DNA of 64,000 bases from Cupriavidus pauculus. GTDB lineage: Bacteria > Pseudomonadota > Gammaproteobacteria > Burkholderiales > Burkholderiaceae. The notes beneath the pieces are model-generated. The model made no database searches. It was not told where the DNA came from and worked only from the letters and a program-made list of their open reading frames with translations. This document shows positions 1-8,042 of this stretch, piece by piece (the stretch's first letter is position 1; every line of letters begins with the position of its first letter). A program made the translations under genes and the position numbers. The stretch spans positions 682,001 to 746,000 of the forward strand of contig NZ_CP044067.1 in the NCBI RefSeq assembly GCF_008693385.1, read 5' to 3'.

Positions 1-333
1 AAGATGAGCCGGCCGTGGGACTGGTCGAAGGCCTTCGACGCATCGGGCCCTTGCGGTCCGCTGCAGCCGGCCTCGCGCATCGGTCATCCCGAGAAAGGCG
101 CGATCTGGCTCAAGGTCAACGGTGAAGAACGTCAGGTCGGCGATCTCGACGAACTGATCTGGCCCGTGGCCGACGTCATCGCCTATATCTCCGAGAGCAT
201 GGAGCTCGCCCCTGGCGACGTGATCTTCACGGGCACGCCGGCAGGCGTCGGCGCGCTGCTGCCCGGCGACAAGGTGACCGCGGGTGTGGACGGCGTGGGC
301 GAAATCGCCTTCAAGATCGGGCAGCGCGGCTGA
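1..333 (+). CDS. Fumarylacetoacetate hydrolase family protein, C-terminal part (5' end outside window)
   Basis: Only the last ~110 residues are present; the frame is open from base 1. The fragment has the C-terminal hallmarks of the FAH fold: a GDVIFTGTPAGVG segment followed by a PGD...GVGEIAFKIG end. Family members hydrolyse C-C bonds of acylpyruvates or acylacetates in aromatic degradation, for example fumarylpyruvate or fumarylacetoacetate. The sequence looks closer to the small single-domain acylpyruvase/fumarylpyruvate type than to eukaryotic FAH, but the metal-binding N-terminal residues are not visible, so the substrate stays open. A strong terminator follows, so it ends its transcription unit. 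Confidence 0.85.
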   Translation, partial: KMSRPWDWSKAFDASGPCGPLQPASRIGHPEKGAIWLKVNGEERQVGDLDELIWPVADVIAYISESMELAPGDVIFTGTPAGVGALLPGDKVTAGVDGVGEIAFKIGQRG

Positions 334-361
334 TCGCGCACACGATCGATGGCAGGATCGG

Positions 362-398
362 CGGCGCTGGCGCAGCAATGTGCCAGCGCCGTTTTTCC
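362..398 (+). terminator. Rho-independent terminator after the FAH-family gene
   Basis: A 10-bp GC-rich stem (362-371 with 382-391, arm CGGCGCTGGC) with a 10-nt loop is followed directly by a run of five T and further T-rich sequence. It lies 29 bp after the stop codon. Confidence 0.85.
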
Positions 399-478
399 TT
401 GTTTTTCAATGCGTTATCAGAAAATACGGGTTCAGATTAGAGAGACGCCTCAAATTCTTTTGCACAAAGTCCTTGCTT

Positions 479-585
479 ATCTATCTAGTAGTAGATATTC
501 TTCGTGACATGGACGCCGCTGCAACAGATTCGAAACACCGCAACGGTCTTTTTTTTAGCGTCGTGAATCTATCTAGTAGTAGATA
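479..585. promoter_or_regulatory. Two identical 19-bp palindromic sites, 88 bp apart
   Basis: ATCTATCTAGTAGTAGATA occurs exactly at 479-497 and again at 567-585. Each copy contains the inverted repeat TATCTA-N4-TAGATA. The second copy ends 31 bp before the start of the secreted repeat protein gene at 617, so it would overlap its promoter. Two perfect copies of a palindrome in otherwise unrelated sequence look like paired operators of a dimeric repressor or activator. The TetR gene at 1220 is the nearest candidate regulator, but that is only inference from proximity. Confidence 0.6.
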
Positions 586-616
586 ACATCGACCGGAAAC
601 GAATAAGGAGCAGATC

Positions 617-991
617 ATGAATGCCAAGACCATCCTCACCGCCGCCACTTTCGCCGTCGCCGCAGCATTCGCTTCCGGCGCCGCACAAGCCCAGGGCCCG
701 GTGGACAGCACGCATGCCGGCGACCGCTACGGCTACAACTTCCGCGTCAACGACGCCCGCGACGTCTACTCGCAAGGCGCTCGCGTGACCGATGCCCGCG
801 ACGTGTATTCGCAAGGCGCGCGCATCAGCAACCGCGACGGCTACACCGACGGTGCCCGCGTGACCAACCGCGATGGCCTGGTGGCTGGCCTGGACCGCAC
901 CGGCGTATCGGCCGAACCGTCGCGTACCCGTGACGTGTACACCGACGGTGCCCGCACCCGCGACGTCTACACCGACGGTGCCCGTGCGTAA
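617..991 (+). CDS. Small secreted protein with RDxYxxGAR repeats
   Basis: A 124-residue protein with a clear Sec signal peptide (about residues 1-26, ending AQAQ). The mature part is built almost only of short tandem repeats: two copies of DARDVYSQGARVT, a variant NRDGYTDGARVT, and two C-terminal copies of TRDVYTDGAR. A DRTGVSA segment sits between them. The start is supported by AAGGAG about 8 bases upstream. It stands alone behind the two palindromic sites at 479-585. A second gene at 47687-47956 (minus strand) has the same architecture and shares DRTGVSA and YTDGAR, so the two are paralogues. I do not recognise a functional family; periplasmic or surface location is inferred from the signal peptide. 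Confidence 0.85.
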   Translation: MNAKTILTAATFAVAAAFASGAAQAQGPVDSTHAGDRYGYNFRVNDARDVYSQGARVTDARDVYSQGARISNRDGYTDGARVTNRDGLVAGLDRTGVSAEPSRTRDVYTDGARTRDVYTDGARA

Positions 992-998
992 TCACAGA

Positions 999-1036
999 CC
1001 GGCGGCGTCCGCATCGATTGCACATGACGCCGCCGG
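999..1036 (+). terminator. Stem-loop after the repeat-protein gene
   Basis: A perfect 10-bp stem (CCGGCGGCGT at 999-1008 with ACGCCGCCGG at 1027-1036) and an 18-nt loop begin 8 bp after the stop codon. There is no T-run, so this is a stabilising hairpin or weak terminator rather than a canonical one. Confidence 0.4.
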
Positions 1037-1068
1037 CCGATCGACCCCGGATGAATCGGAGTTTCCAA

Positions 1069-1170
1069 ATGAGTTGGCGTGACAGTGCCCTGATTCTGGG
1101 CGGATGGGTAGCGCTTTGCCTGGGGAGTGGCGCGCTGCTCTCGCTAGTTGCGCGAACGCTGTCGATCTGA
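1069..1170 (+). CDS. Small hydrophobic membrane protein, 33 residues
   Basis: An ATG at 1069, preceded by GGAG with 7-base spacing (1058-1061), opens a 33-residue frame: MSWRDSALILGGWVALCLGS followed by GALLSLVARTLSI. Residues 7-28 form one hydrophobic, Gly/Ala/Leu-rich helix. A positively charged residue lies on each side (R4, R29). The good ribosome binding site, single membrane span and position between the secreted repeat protein and the TetR gene support a real small gene. Function unknown. Confidence 0.5.
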   Translation: MSWRDSALILGGWVALCLGSGALLSLVARTLSI

Positions 1171-1194
1171 ATCGGCGGCGTAGTAACAAGGAGG

Positions 1195-1212
1195 GTCTAT
1201 CCCACGATAGAC
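1195..1212. promoter_or_regulatory. Inverted repeat just upstream of the TetR gene
   Basis: GTCTATC (1195-1201), a 4-base spacer and GATAGAC (1206-1212) form a perfect 7-bp inverted repeat ending 8 bp before the ATG at 1220. It covers the ribosome binding region. The position fits TetR autorepression. The half-site hexamer TCTATC also occurs inside both copies of the 479/567 element, a weak hint of a common regulator. Confidence 0.5.
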
Positions 1213-1219
1213 AAGCGTC

Positions 1220-1840
1220 ATGAAAACAACATCCGTACGCGACCAATTGCTGGCCCACACGCTGGTTCTCATCCAGCGCCGCGGATACAACGGATTCAGC
1301 TACCGTGACCTGGCGGAGCTTGTGGGCGTGAAGACCTCAAGCATTCATTACTACTTCCCGACCAAGGACGACCTGGTTCTGGAAGCGGTGAAGCTGTATA
1401 CGGCATCCGTGTCCGATCGCATCCACGCGATCGATCCATCCCTCCCGCTGGCCGAACAGGCGCAGCAATACCTGCAACCGCTGAACGCAACGATCGACCT
1501 CGGCAACGCCTGCCTTGCCGGCATGCTGTCCGCGGAAGTCGTGACGATGCCCGAACAGGTTCGCGCGCTGCTGCAGGCGCACTTCCAGATGAACGAAGCG
1601 TGGCTCACGCGTCTGCTGCAACGTGCCGAAGAGGCCCGTGGCTGCCCCGGTGCCGTCGCGCCCGAAGCGCTGGCCAAGGTGATCTACGGCGCCGTGCAGA
1701 ACGGTGTGATCACGGCCCGCATGTCGGGCTCCAACGATCGCTTCGAAGCCGCATCCGACATGCTGATCGGCGCGGTGTCGACCGACCCGGCCGCGCACCA
1801 TCGCGCGCCGCGCGAGGCAGTCGAAGCCATGCCGGCGTAA
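1220..1840 (+). CDS. TetR/AcrR family transcriptional regulator
   Basis: A 206-residue protein. The N-terminal helix-turn-helix is typical: TLVLIQRRGYNGFSYRDLAELVGVKTSSIHYYFPTKDDL at about residues 15-53. The C-terminal ligand domain carries a GNACLAGMLS segment seen in many TetR proteins of this subtype. A GGAG motif lies about 27 bases before the ATG, but the palindrome at 1195-1212 sits between, so the start could differ slightly. It lies directly downstream of the small membrane protein and ends convergent with exonuclease III. Targets are unknown; the palindromes at 479/567 and 1195 are the obvious candidates. Confidence 0.9.
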   Translation: MKTTSVRDQLLAHTLVLIQRRGYNGFSYRDLAELVGVKTSSIHYYFPTKDDLVLEAVKLYTASVSDRIHAIDPSLPLAEQAQQYLQPLNATIDLGNACLAGMLSAEVVTMPEQVRALLQAHFQMNEAWLTRLLQRAEEARGCPGAVAPEALAKVIYGAVQNGVITARMSGSNDRFEAASDMLIGAVSTDPAAHHRAPREAVEAMPA

Positions 1841-1859
1841 GACCGCCTGGCGATATCGA

Positions 1860-1890
1860 ACGCGCGCCTTCCCCGCGGAACGGCGCGCGT
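1860..1890. terminator. Hairpin between convergent TetR and xthA genes
   Basis: A 9-bp perfect stem (ACGCGCGCC at 1860-1868 with GGCGCGCGT at 1882-1890) lies between the TetR stop and the end of the opposite-strand exonuclease gene. The T-tract is poor on both sides; it may serve both genes. Confidence 0.5.
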
Positions 1891-1892
1891 CG

Positions 1893-2696
1893 TCATTTGC
1901 GCTTGCCCATGTCGAGCGTGACCCAAGTCGGCGCATGATCGCTCGCGTGCGGCTCGCCCCGGACCCAGCGATCCACGCCGGCGCCTGTCAGACGCGGCGC
2001 GAGATCGGCGCTCAGCAGCAGATGATCGATGCGGAGCCCCGAATTGGTCTGCCAGTGCTGCCGGAAATAATCCCAGAACGTATAGATCCGCTCGTCCGGA
2101 TACCGCGCGCGCAGGGCATCGGTCCAGCCCTGGTCGAGCAACCGCCGATAGCAAGCACGCGACTCGGGCTGCAATAGCGCATCCTTGAGCCACGAGCGCG
2201 TGTTGTAGATATCGTCGTCGGTCGGCACCACGTTGTAGTCGCCCGCGAGCACCACCGGATGGCCGCTGTCGAACAGCCCCTTTGCATGACGGATCAGCCG
2301 TTCGAACCACGCGAGCTTGTAGTCGAACTTCGGGCCGGGCTGCGGATTGCCATTGGGAAGATAGAGGCAGGCGACGAGCACGCCTTGCACCGCTGCCTCG
2401 AGGTAACGGCTCTGCGTATCGTCTTCCGCGCCCGGCAGGCCGCGGCGCGCCTCGATCGGGTCCGCGCCGCGCGCCAGAATGGCCACGCCGTTCCACGACT
2501 TCTGCCCGTGCCAGATCGCGCCATAGCCGGCCGCGCGGATCTCGTCGATCGGGAAGCCCGAGTCGATGGTCTTCAGCTCCTGCAGGCATACGGCATCGGG
2601 CGCTTCGCGTTCGAGCCACGCCAGCAACGCGGGCAGGCGCGTGCGGATGCCGTTGATGTTGAACGTGGCGATCTTGAGGGATTTTGGCTTGCGCAT
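1893..2696 (-). CDS. xthA: Exodeoxyribonuclease III
   Basis: A 267-residue EEP-superfamily nuclease acting on abasic sites and 3' ends in base excision repair. Motifs in order: KIATFNINGIRTRL near the N-terminus, CLQELKT with the metal-binding Glu, the GDYNVVPTDDDIY segment, and the C-terminal RIDHLLLS and SDHAPTWV with catalytic His. The start is placed at the ATG giving MRKPKSLKIATFNIN; an upstream in-frame start would add 25 residues not typical for the family. Length matches the family (about 260-270). It is divergent from the LexA-controlled helicase, so the LexA box at 2771-2786 also lies 75 bp upstream of this gene. Confidence 0.93.
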   Translation of the reverse strand: MRKPKSLKIATFNINGIRTRLPALLAWLEREAPDAVCLQELKTIDSGFPIDEIRAAGYGAIWHGQKSWNGVAILARGADPIEARRGLPGAEDDTQSRYLEAAVQGVLVACLYLPNGNPQPGPKFDYKLAWFERLIRHAKGLFDSGHPVVLAGDYNVVPTDDDIYNTRSWLKDALLQPESRACYRRLLDQGWTDALRARYPDERIYTFWDYFRQHWQTNSGLRIDHLLLSADLAPRLTGAGVDRWVRGEPHASDHAPTWVTLDMGKRK

Positions 2697-2770
2697 GAGA
2701 CCTATGGTAGACAACGGGACGGTCATGCGGGAGGCCGTTGCAAGAATCCTTCCCGCACCGGCGACGGACA

Positions 2771-2786
2771 CTGTATATTCATACAG
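2771..2786. promoter_or_regulatory. LexA (SOS) box
   Basis: CTGTATATTCATACAG matches the CTG-N10-CAG (CTGT-N8-ACAG) LexA operator used in beta- and gammaproteobacteria. It differs at one base from the box upstream of imuA at 34162. It lies between divergent xthA and the helicase gene, 24 bp before the proposed helicase start. Confidence 0.85.
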
Positions 2787-2809
2787 TTCACCGATTGTCC
2801 GTCCCAGCC

Positions 2810-5212
2810 TTGTCCGACGCCCCCTCCGTCTTGTCTCCGCGCTATACCGTCGCAGTGCGCACGCTGTGCGAGTTCACGGCCAAGGCCGGCGACCTCGACC
2901 TGCGCTTTACGCCCTCGCCCACGGCGCAGGAAGGCGTGGCGGGCCATGGCGTGGTGACGCGGCGGCGCGGCGCGGACTATCGCGCGGAAGTGGCGCTGAG
3001 CATGGACTTCGCGGGCCTGCGCGTGCGAGGCCGGGCCGACGGTTACGACCGCGCCGCCAACCGGCTCGAAGAAATCAAGACCGTGCGCGGCGAAGGCGCG
3101 GCGGTGCCCGACAACCATCGCGCGCTCCACTGGGCGCAGGCTAAAACCTACGCGTGGATGTTATGCGCGCAGGAAAATCTTGCAGAGATCGAGGTCGCGG
3201 TCGTCTACTTCGACATCCTGAGCCAGCAGGAACGCGTGGAAACCGAGCGCTGCGACGCGGCCATGCTGCGCGAGGCATTCGAACGCCAGTGCCAGTGCTT
3301 TCTCGCATGGGCCGAACGCGAGCTGGCCCATCGGCATGCGCGCGATACCGGCCTGGCCGCTCTCTCCTTTCCGCACGACGACTTCCGGCCGGGGCAGCGC
3401 ACGCTGGCCGAGTCGGTCTACAAGGCCAATGCCTCGGGCCGCACGCTGCTGACGCAGGCGCCGACCGGTATCGGCAAGTCCATCGGCACCGTGTTCCCCG
3501 CGCTCAAGGCCATGCCGGGGCAGCAGATCGACAAGCTGTTTTTCCTGTCGGCACGCTCGACGGGCCGCGCGGTGGCACTGGAGGCCACGGCAAAACTGCG
3601 CGGCCGCGATGGCGGCCCGCTGCGCGTGATCGAACTCGTCGCGCGCGACAAGGCCTGCGAACACCCGGAGCTGGCCTGCCATGGCGCCTCGTGTCCGCTC
3701 GCGCACGGGTTCTACGACCGGCTGCCCGCCGCGCGCGAGGCGGCGAGCGACGCGGCCAGTCACACCCTTCGGCTCGATCGCGGGGCCTTGCGCGAGATCG
3801 CGCGCGCGCATGCGATCTGTCCGTATTTCCTCGCACAGGAGATGGTGCGCTGGAGCGATGTGGTGGTCGCCGACTACAACTACTACTTCGACCGCAATGC
3901 GATGCTGTACGCGCTCACCGTGATCAACGGCTGGCGCGTGAGTGTGCTCGTCGATGAAGCGCACAACCTCGTCGAACGCGCTCGCGCGATGTACACGGCC
4001 GAGCTCGATCCCATCGCGTTCCGCGCGATGCGCAAGACGGCCCCCAAGGGGCTGGCGAAGCCGATCGAGCGCGTCAACCGGCAATGGCGCGCGCTGGCAC
4101 GCCAGGGCGATGCCGCTTACGAGAGGATGGAGACGGCCCCGGCGGGCTTTATCGATGCGCTCACGCAATGCTGCGCGGCGATCCTCGAGCAGATGAGCGC
4201 CGCCGGTCCCGCGCACGAACGCCACGATGCCGAGCTCGAACGGTTCTATTTCGACGCGCTGCAGTTCGTGCGCCTGGCCGAGCAGATGGCGGAGCACGGC
4301 GGCCAGCATTCGGTGTTCGATCTCACGCGTCGGCCCCGCGATGTTCGGTCCGCCGCGCGTGGCGTGGATGCGTTGCCATGCGTGCGCAATCTTCTGCCCG
4401 CGCCATTCCTGCGCCCACGCTTTGCCGGCGCGCATTCGACCACGCTGTTTTCGGCCACGCTGCAGCCCGTCGATTACTACAACGACATGCTCGGGCTGCC
4501 GGCGCGCACGGCCTGGGTCGAGGTGCCCTCGCCGTTCCGCGCCGAGCAGCTCGACGTCCATATCGCCACGCGCATCTCCACGCGCTATCGCGACCGCGAC
4601 CGTACGCTACCCGCGCTCGTGCAGCTGATGGGCGAGCAATATGCGGCGCGGCCCGGCAACTACCTTGCGTTCTTCAGCAGCCATGACTATCTGCAACGCG
4701 CGGCCGAACTGTTCGCGCGTCACTACCCGGACGTGCCGTGCCGGCTGCAGGCGCGCGGCATGGACGAAGCGAATCAGGCCGCGTTTATCGATGGCTTTGT
4801 CGCGGGCGGACGCGGCATCGGTTTCGCGGTGCTGGGCGGCAGCTTTTCGGAGGGTGTCGATCTTCCCGGCGACCGGCTGATCGGCGCGTTCGTGGCGACG
4901 CTCGGGCTGCCGCAGATCAATCCCGTCAACGAGCAGTTGCGCGAGCGCATGGAGCAGCTGTTCGGACAGGGATATGCCTATGCGTACCTGTATCCGGGAC
5001 TGCGCAAGGTGGTGCAGGCTGCGGGCCGGGTCATCCGTACCGATGCGGATCGGGGTGTGGTCTGGCTCATCGACGATCGGTTTGCCGATGCGGAAATTCT
5101 TGCATTGTTGCCCGCGTGGTGGCGGCCTGCACATCGTGAATTTTCGCGGCACAATGCGCTTCAGCACGACTCGCAATCCGGGCCGGATGCCGCTGGCGCG
5201 ATTTTCGCGTAA
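2810..5212 (+). CDS. SOS-regulated DinG/Rad3-type helicase with N-terminal PD-(D/E)XK nuclease-like domain
   Basis: About 800 residues from a proposed TTG start at 2810 (TTG at 2831 is also possible; no good ribosome site separates them). The frame is open further upstream, but that would place the LexA box inside the gene. Residues 1-180 resemble a PD-(D/E)XK module (GRADGYD around 74-80, EEIKT around 87-91). The helicase follows: Walker A APTGIGKS (217-224), four cysteines C283, C290, C295 and C337 in the place of the Rad3/DinG iron-sulfur cluster, DEAH at 382-385, and VVQAAGRVIRT near the C-terminus. XPD-like 5'-3' helicases of this kind unwind damaged or structured DNA. The LexA box implies induction by DNA damage. 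Confidence 0.88.
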   Translation: MSDAPSVLSPRYTVAVRTLCEFTAKAGDLDLRFTPSPTAQEGVAGHGVVTRRRGADYRAEVALSMDFAGLRVRGRADGYDRAANRLEEIKTVRGEGAAVPDNHRALHWAQAKTYAWMLCAQENLAEIEVAVVYFDILSQQERVETERCDAAMLREAFERQCQCFLAWAERELAHRHARDTGLAALSFPHDDFRPGQRTLAESVYKANASGRTLLTQAPTGIGKSIGTVFPALKAMPGQQIDKLFFLSARSTGRAVALEATAKLRGRDGGPLRVIELVARDKACEHPELACHGASCPLAHGFYDRLPAAREAASDAASHTLRLDRGALREIARAHAICPYFLAQEMVRWSDVVVADYNYYFDRNAMLYALTVINGWRVSVLVDEAHNLVERARAMYTAELDPIAFRAMRKTAPKGLAKPIERVNRQWRALARQGDAAYERMETAPAGFIDALTQCCAAILEQMSAAGPAHERHDAELERFYFDALQFVRLAEQMAEHGGQHSVFDLTRRPRDVRSAARGVDALPCVRNLLPAPFLRPRFAGAHSTTLFSATLQPVDYYNDMLGLPARTAWVEVPSPFRAEQLDVHIATRISTRYRDRDRTLPALVQLMGEQYAARPGNYLAFFSSHDYLQRAAELFARHYPDVPCRLQARGMDEANQAAFIDGFVAGGRGIGFAVLGGSFSEGVDLPGDRLIGAFVATLGLPQINPVNEQLRERMEQLFGQGYAYAYLYPGLRKVVQAAGRVIRTDADRGVVWLIDDRFADAEILALLPAWWRPAHREFSRHNALQHDSQSGPDAAGAIFA

Positions 5213-5253
5213 GCGTGGGCCACCTCATCCGCGAGACCAGGAGACACCTAACG

Positions 5254-5586
5254 ATGAGCATGACCAAGACCTTTGCCGCCACCGAACCGGCGCGCGCCGA
5301 GATCGATGCGCTGTCCGGCGCCACGCTGCTCGAGTTCGGCGCCCCGTGGTGCGGCTTCTGCATGCGCGCGCAGCCGCTGATCGAGACCGCGTTCGCGACG
5401 CATCCGTCCATCCGCCACGTCAAGATCGAGGACGGCAGCGGCCGGCCGCTCGGCCGTTCGTTCCGCGTCAAGCTCTGGCCCACGCTCGTGTTCCTGCGCG
5501 ACGGGCAGGAAGTCGCGCGCCTCGTGCGGCCCACCGACGCGAACGCCATCGCGGAAGCCATGGCGAGTATCGAGGCCGCCGGCTAA
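5254..5586 (+). CDS. Thioredoxin-family protein
   Basis: A 110-residue thioredoxin fold with active site W32-C33-G34-F35-C36 in place of the usual WCGPC, and the cis-proline loop KLWPTLVFLRDG. No signal peptide, so cytoplasmic. The start is chosen at the ATG behind AGGAG (5239-5243). It lies 41 bp after the helicase gene on the same strand, so it may be co-transcribed. The Phe instead of Pro between the cysteines should change the redox potential (family knowledge); such small thioredoxins act as general disulfide reductases. Confidence 0.88.
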   Translation: MSMTKTFAATEPARAEIDALSGATLLEFGAPWCGFCMRAQPLIETAFATHPSIRHVKIEDGSGRPLGRSFRVKLWPTLVFLRDGQEVARLVRPTDANAIAEAMASIEAAG

Positions 5587-5595
5587 CCCAGCCAT

Positions 5596-6480
5596 TCAGG
5601 CCTCGCGCATCATCTCCACGAGCGCGCGCAGGCCCGCCGGGATATTGCGGCGGCTCGGGTAATACAGGCACAGCCGGCCATACGACGGCGTCCAGTCCTC
5701 GAGCACGCGCACGAGGCGCCCGGCCGCGATATCGGGCAGCGCGTTCCATTCGCTCAGGTACGCCAGGCATTCGCCCTCGCGCACGGCGGCCGTCATCAGC
5801 GACGCGTCGTCGAGCGTGATCGGGCCGGGCACGTCCACCTCGAGCATCTCGCCATGGCGCGTGAACTCCCAGCGATAGATCGACCCGCTCGCCATGCGCG
5901 CGCGGATGCAGCGATGCTGCAGCAGATCCATCGGCGACTGCGGCACCGGATGCTTCTCGAAGTACCCGGGCGTGCCCACCACCACCATGCGCTGATCGGG
6001 TCCGAACGGGATGGCCACCATGTCCTGCGGCACGGCTTCGAGCAGCCGGATGCCCGCGTCGAATCCCGCCACGACGATATCGATCAGCCGGCCCTCGGTG
6101 ACGACGTCGAGTTGCATGTCGGGGTAACGCCGGCCGTATTCGAGAAAGATCGGCAGCACCTGTCTGGCCGCGCCGACCGACGTATTGATGCGCAGCGTGC
6201 CGCGCGGCGTTTCGCCATAGCTGCCCGCCTGCGTCAGCGCGTCGCGGATCGACGCCAGCGCCGGCGCCACGTTATCGACGAACTGCGCGCCGGCCTCCGA
6301 CAACGCCACGCTACGTGTGGTGCGATTGAACAGCCGCACGCCGATGCGGCCTTCGAGCGCCGCGATACCGTGCGATAGCGCCGAGGTCGAGACGCCGAGT
6401 TCTACCGCCGCCGCGCGAAAGCTTTTGTGCCGGGCCACCGCAAGCACCGCCTCGAGTTCCTGTAAGCCACTGGTCTGCAT
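5596..6480 (-). CDS. LysR-family regulator, divergent from aldehyde dehydrogenase
   Basis: A 294-residue LTTR. The winged HTH is LAVARHKSFRAAAVELGVSTSALSHGIAALEGRIGVRLFNRTTRSVALSEAG (about residues 12-63), followed by a substrate-binding domain of the type seen in many repressor/activators of dehydrogenase genes. The 114-bp gap to the divergent aldehyde dehydrogenase at 6595 makes that gene the likely target. It converges with the thioredoxin gene, with only 9 bp between stops. Confidence 0.9.
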   Translation of the reverse strand: MQTSGLQELEAVLAVARHKSFRAAAVELGVSTSALSHGIAALEGRIGVRLFNRTTRSVALSEAGAQFVDNVAPALASIRDALTQAGSYGETPRGTLRINTSVGAARQVLPIFLEYGRRYPDMQLDVVTEGRLIDIVVAGFDAGIRLLEAVPQDMVAIPFGPDQRMVVVGTPGYFEKHPVPQSPMDLLQHRCIRARMASGSIYRWEFTRHGEMLEVDVPGPITLDDASLMTAAVREGECLAYLSEWNALPDIAAGRLVRVLEDWTPSYGRLCLYYPSRRNIPAGLRALVEMMREA

Positions 6481-6594
6481 CCTCGAATTATCCCGATCTA
6501 TTCAACGATTCATCCTCGATTGTATGGCTAGACGGGCCAATGGTGCGCGCCTACATTGAAAGCAACCCAACTTTCCCGCTATTTGACGCTCACC

Positions 6595-8022
6595 ATGCAC
6601 ACCATCGACAAGATCTATATCAACGGCGCCTTCGTCACCCCGCACGGCGAAGAATGGTTCGATCTCTTCAACCCGGCCACCGAGCAGACCATCGGCCGCG
6701 TGCGGCTCGCCGACGAGGCCGACGCCGGCGCGGCGATCGCCGCCGCCAAGGCCGCCTTGCCGCGCATCGCCAGTGCCAGCCGCGAAGAACGGCTTGCATG
6801 GCTCGCGCGGATGGAAACCGCAGTCCGCAAGCGCGAGGCGGAACTGTTCGACGCGGTCATCGAGGAATATGGCGCGCCGATCAGCCGCGCGCGCTGGATG
6901 GTGGACTATGCCGCCGACGTCATCGCGCATACCGCCGACGTGCTGCGCGACTATCCGTTCGCGCGGCGCGCGGGCACCGCGGAAGTCACGATGACGCCGG
7001 TCGGCGTGGCCGGCCTCATCACGCCGTGGAATGCCAATGCCAGCTTTATCACGGGCAAGCTCGCCACGGCGCTCGCGGCCGGCTGCCCGGCGGTCATCAA
7101 ACCCAGCGAGATGAGCGCGCTGCAAACGCGCATCGTGACCGAGGCGCTGCATGAAGCCGACCTGCCCCCGGGAGCGTTCCATATCGTGACGGGCCGTGGC
7201 GATGTGGTGGGCGCGGCCATCACCGCGCATCCCGATGTGGCCAAGATCTCGTTCACGGGCTCCACCGCGGTGGGCAAGGCCATCGTGCGCGCCGGGGCGG
7301 ACACGCTCAAGCGCGTGACGCTCGAGCTCGGCGGCAAGTCGCCGACGATCGTCCTCGACGACGCGGATTTTGCGGAAGTCGTGCCGATGGTGCTGCAGGC
7401 CGGCTTTATGAACAGCGGGCAGGCCTGCATCGCGGGCACGCGCGTTCTCGTGCCCGCCGCGCGCAAGGCCGAGTTCGAAGCCCATATTCGCGACGCCATC
7501 GGCCAGTTTCCGGCGGGCCTGCCTTCGGACCCCGCCACGGCCATCGGTCCGATGGTGAGCCAGCGTCAGTGGGAGCGCGTGCAGCGCTATATCGGCGTGG
7601 GGCTCGAGGAAGGCGCGACGCTCGTGGCCGGTGGACCGGGCCGTCCCGATGGCTTGTCCGCGGGCTGGTTCGTGCGCCCGACGGTGTTCACCGATGTGCG
7701 CAACGACATGACGATTGCACGCGAGGAGATTTTCGGGCCCGTGCTGTCGATCATCGCGTATCGCGACGAAGCGGACGCGGTGGCGATTGCCAACGACACC
7801 ACGTATGGACTGTCCGCGTATGTCATGGGCAAGGACGCGGAACGCGCCCGGCGCGTGGCGTCACGCATCGCGTCGGGACGCGTGCTGGTGAACACGCTCG
7901 CGCACGAGCCCAAGGCACCGTTCGGCGGCTTCAAGCAGTCGGGCCTCGGCCGCGAGTACGGCACGTTCGGGCTCGAGGCCTTCCTCGAACCGAAGTCCAC
8001 GCTCGGCGTATTTGCCGCTTGA
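6595..8022 (+). CDS. NAD(P)+-dependent aldehyde dehydrogenase
   Basis: 475 residues of the ALDH superfamily. Oxyanion Asn lies in TPWNANASF (N146 region), NAD-binding in FTGSTAVGKAI, general base E244 in VTLELGGKSP, and catalytic C278 in NSGQACIAGTR. The start MHTIDKIYING is preferred because the family begins just before the FNPATEQ segment; an upstream in-frame start adds 13 unlike residues. It oxidises an aldehyde to the acid; the aldehyde is not identifiable from sequence. Control by the divergent LysR is inferred. Confidence 0.9.
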   Translation: MHTIDKIYINGAFVTPHGEEWFDLFNPATEQTIGRVRLADEADAGAAIAAAKAALPRIASASREERLAWLARMETAVRKREAELFDAVIEEYGAPISRARWMVDYAADVIAHTADVLRDYPFARRAGTAEVTMTPVGVAGLITPWNANASFITGKLATALAAGCPAVIKPSEMSALQTRIVTEALHEADLPPGAFHIVTGRGDVVGAAITAHPDVAKISFTGSTAVGKAIVRAGADTLKRVTLELGGKSPTIVLDDADFAEVVPMVLQAGFMNSGQACIAGTRVLVPAARKAEFEAHIRDAIGQFPAGLPSDPATAIGPMVSQRQWERVQRYIGVGLEEGATLVAGGPGRPDGLSAGWFVRPTVFTDVRNDMTIAREEIFGPVLSIIAYRDEADAVAIANDTTYGLSAYVMGKDAERARRVASRIASGRVLVNTLAHEPKAPFGGFKQSGLGREYGTFGLEAFLEPKSTLGVFAA

Positions 8023-8042
8023 TCCGAGGACGATACGGGAGA

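Noticed and set aside
2738..2809. Upstream ATG for the helicase gene at 2738
   Set aside because: It would put the LexA box inside the coding region and adds residues unlike the family; later TTG starts are preferred.
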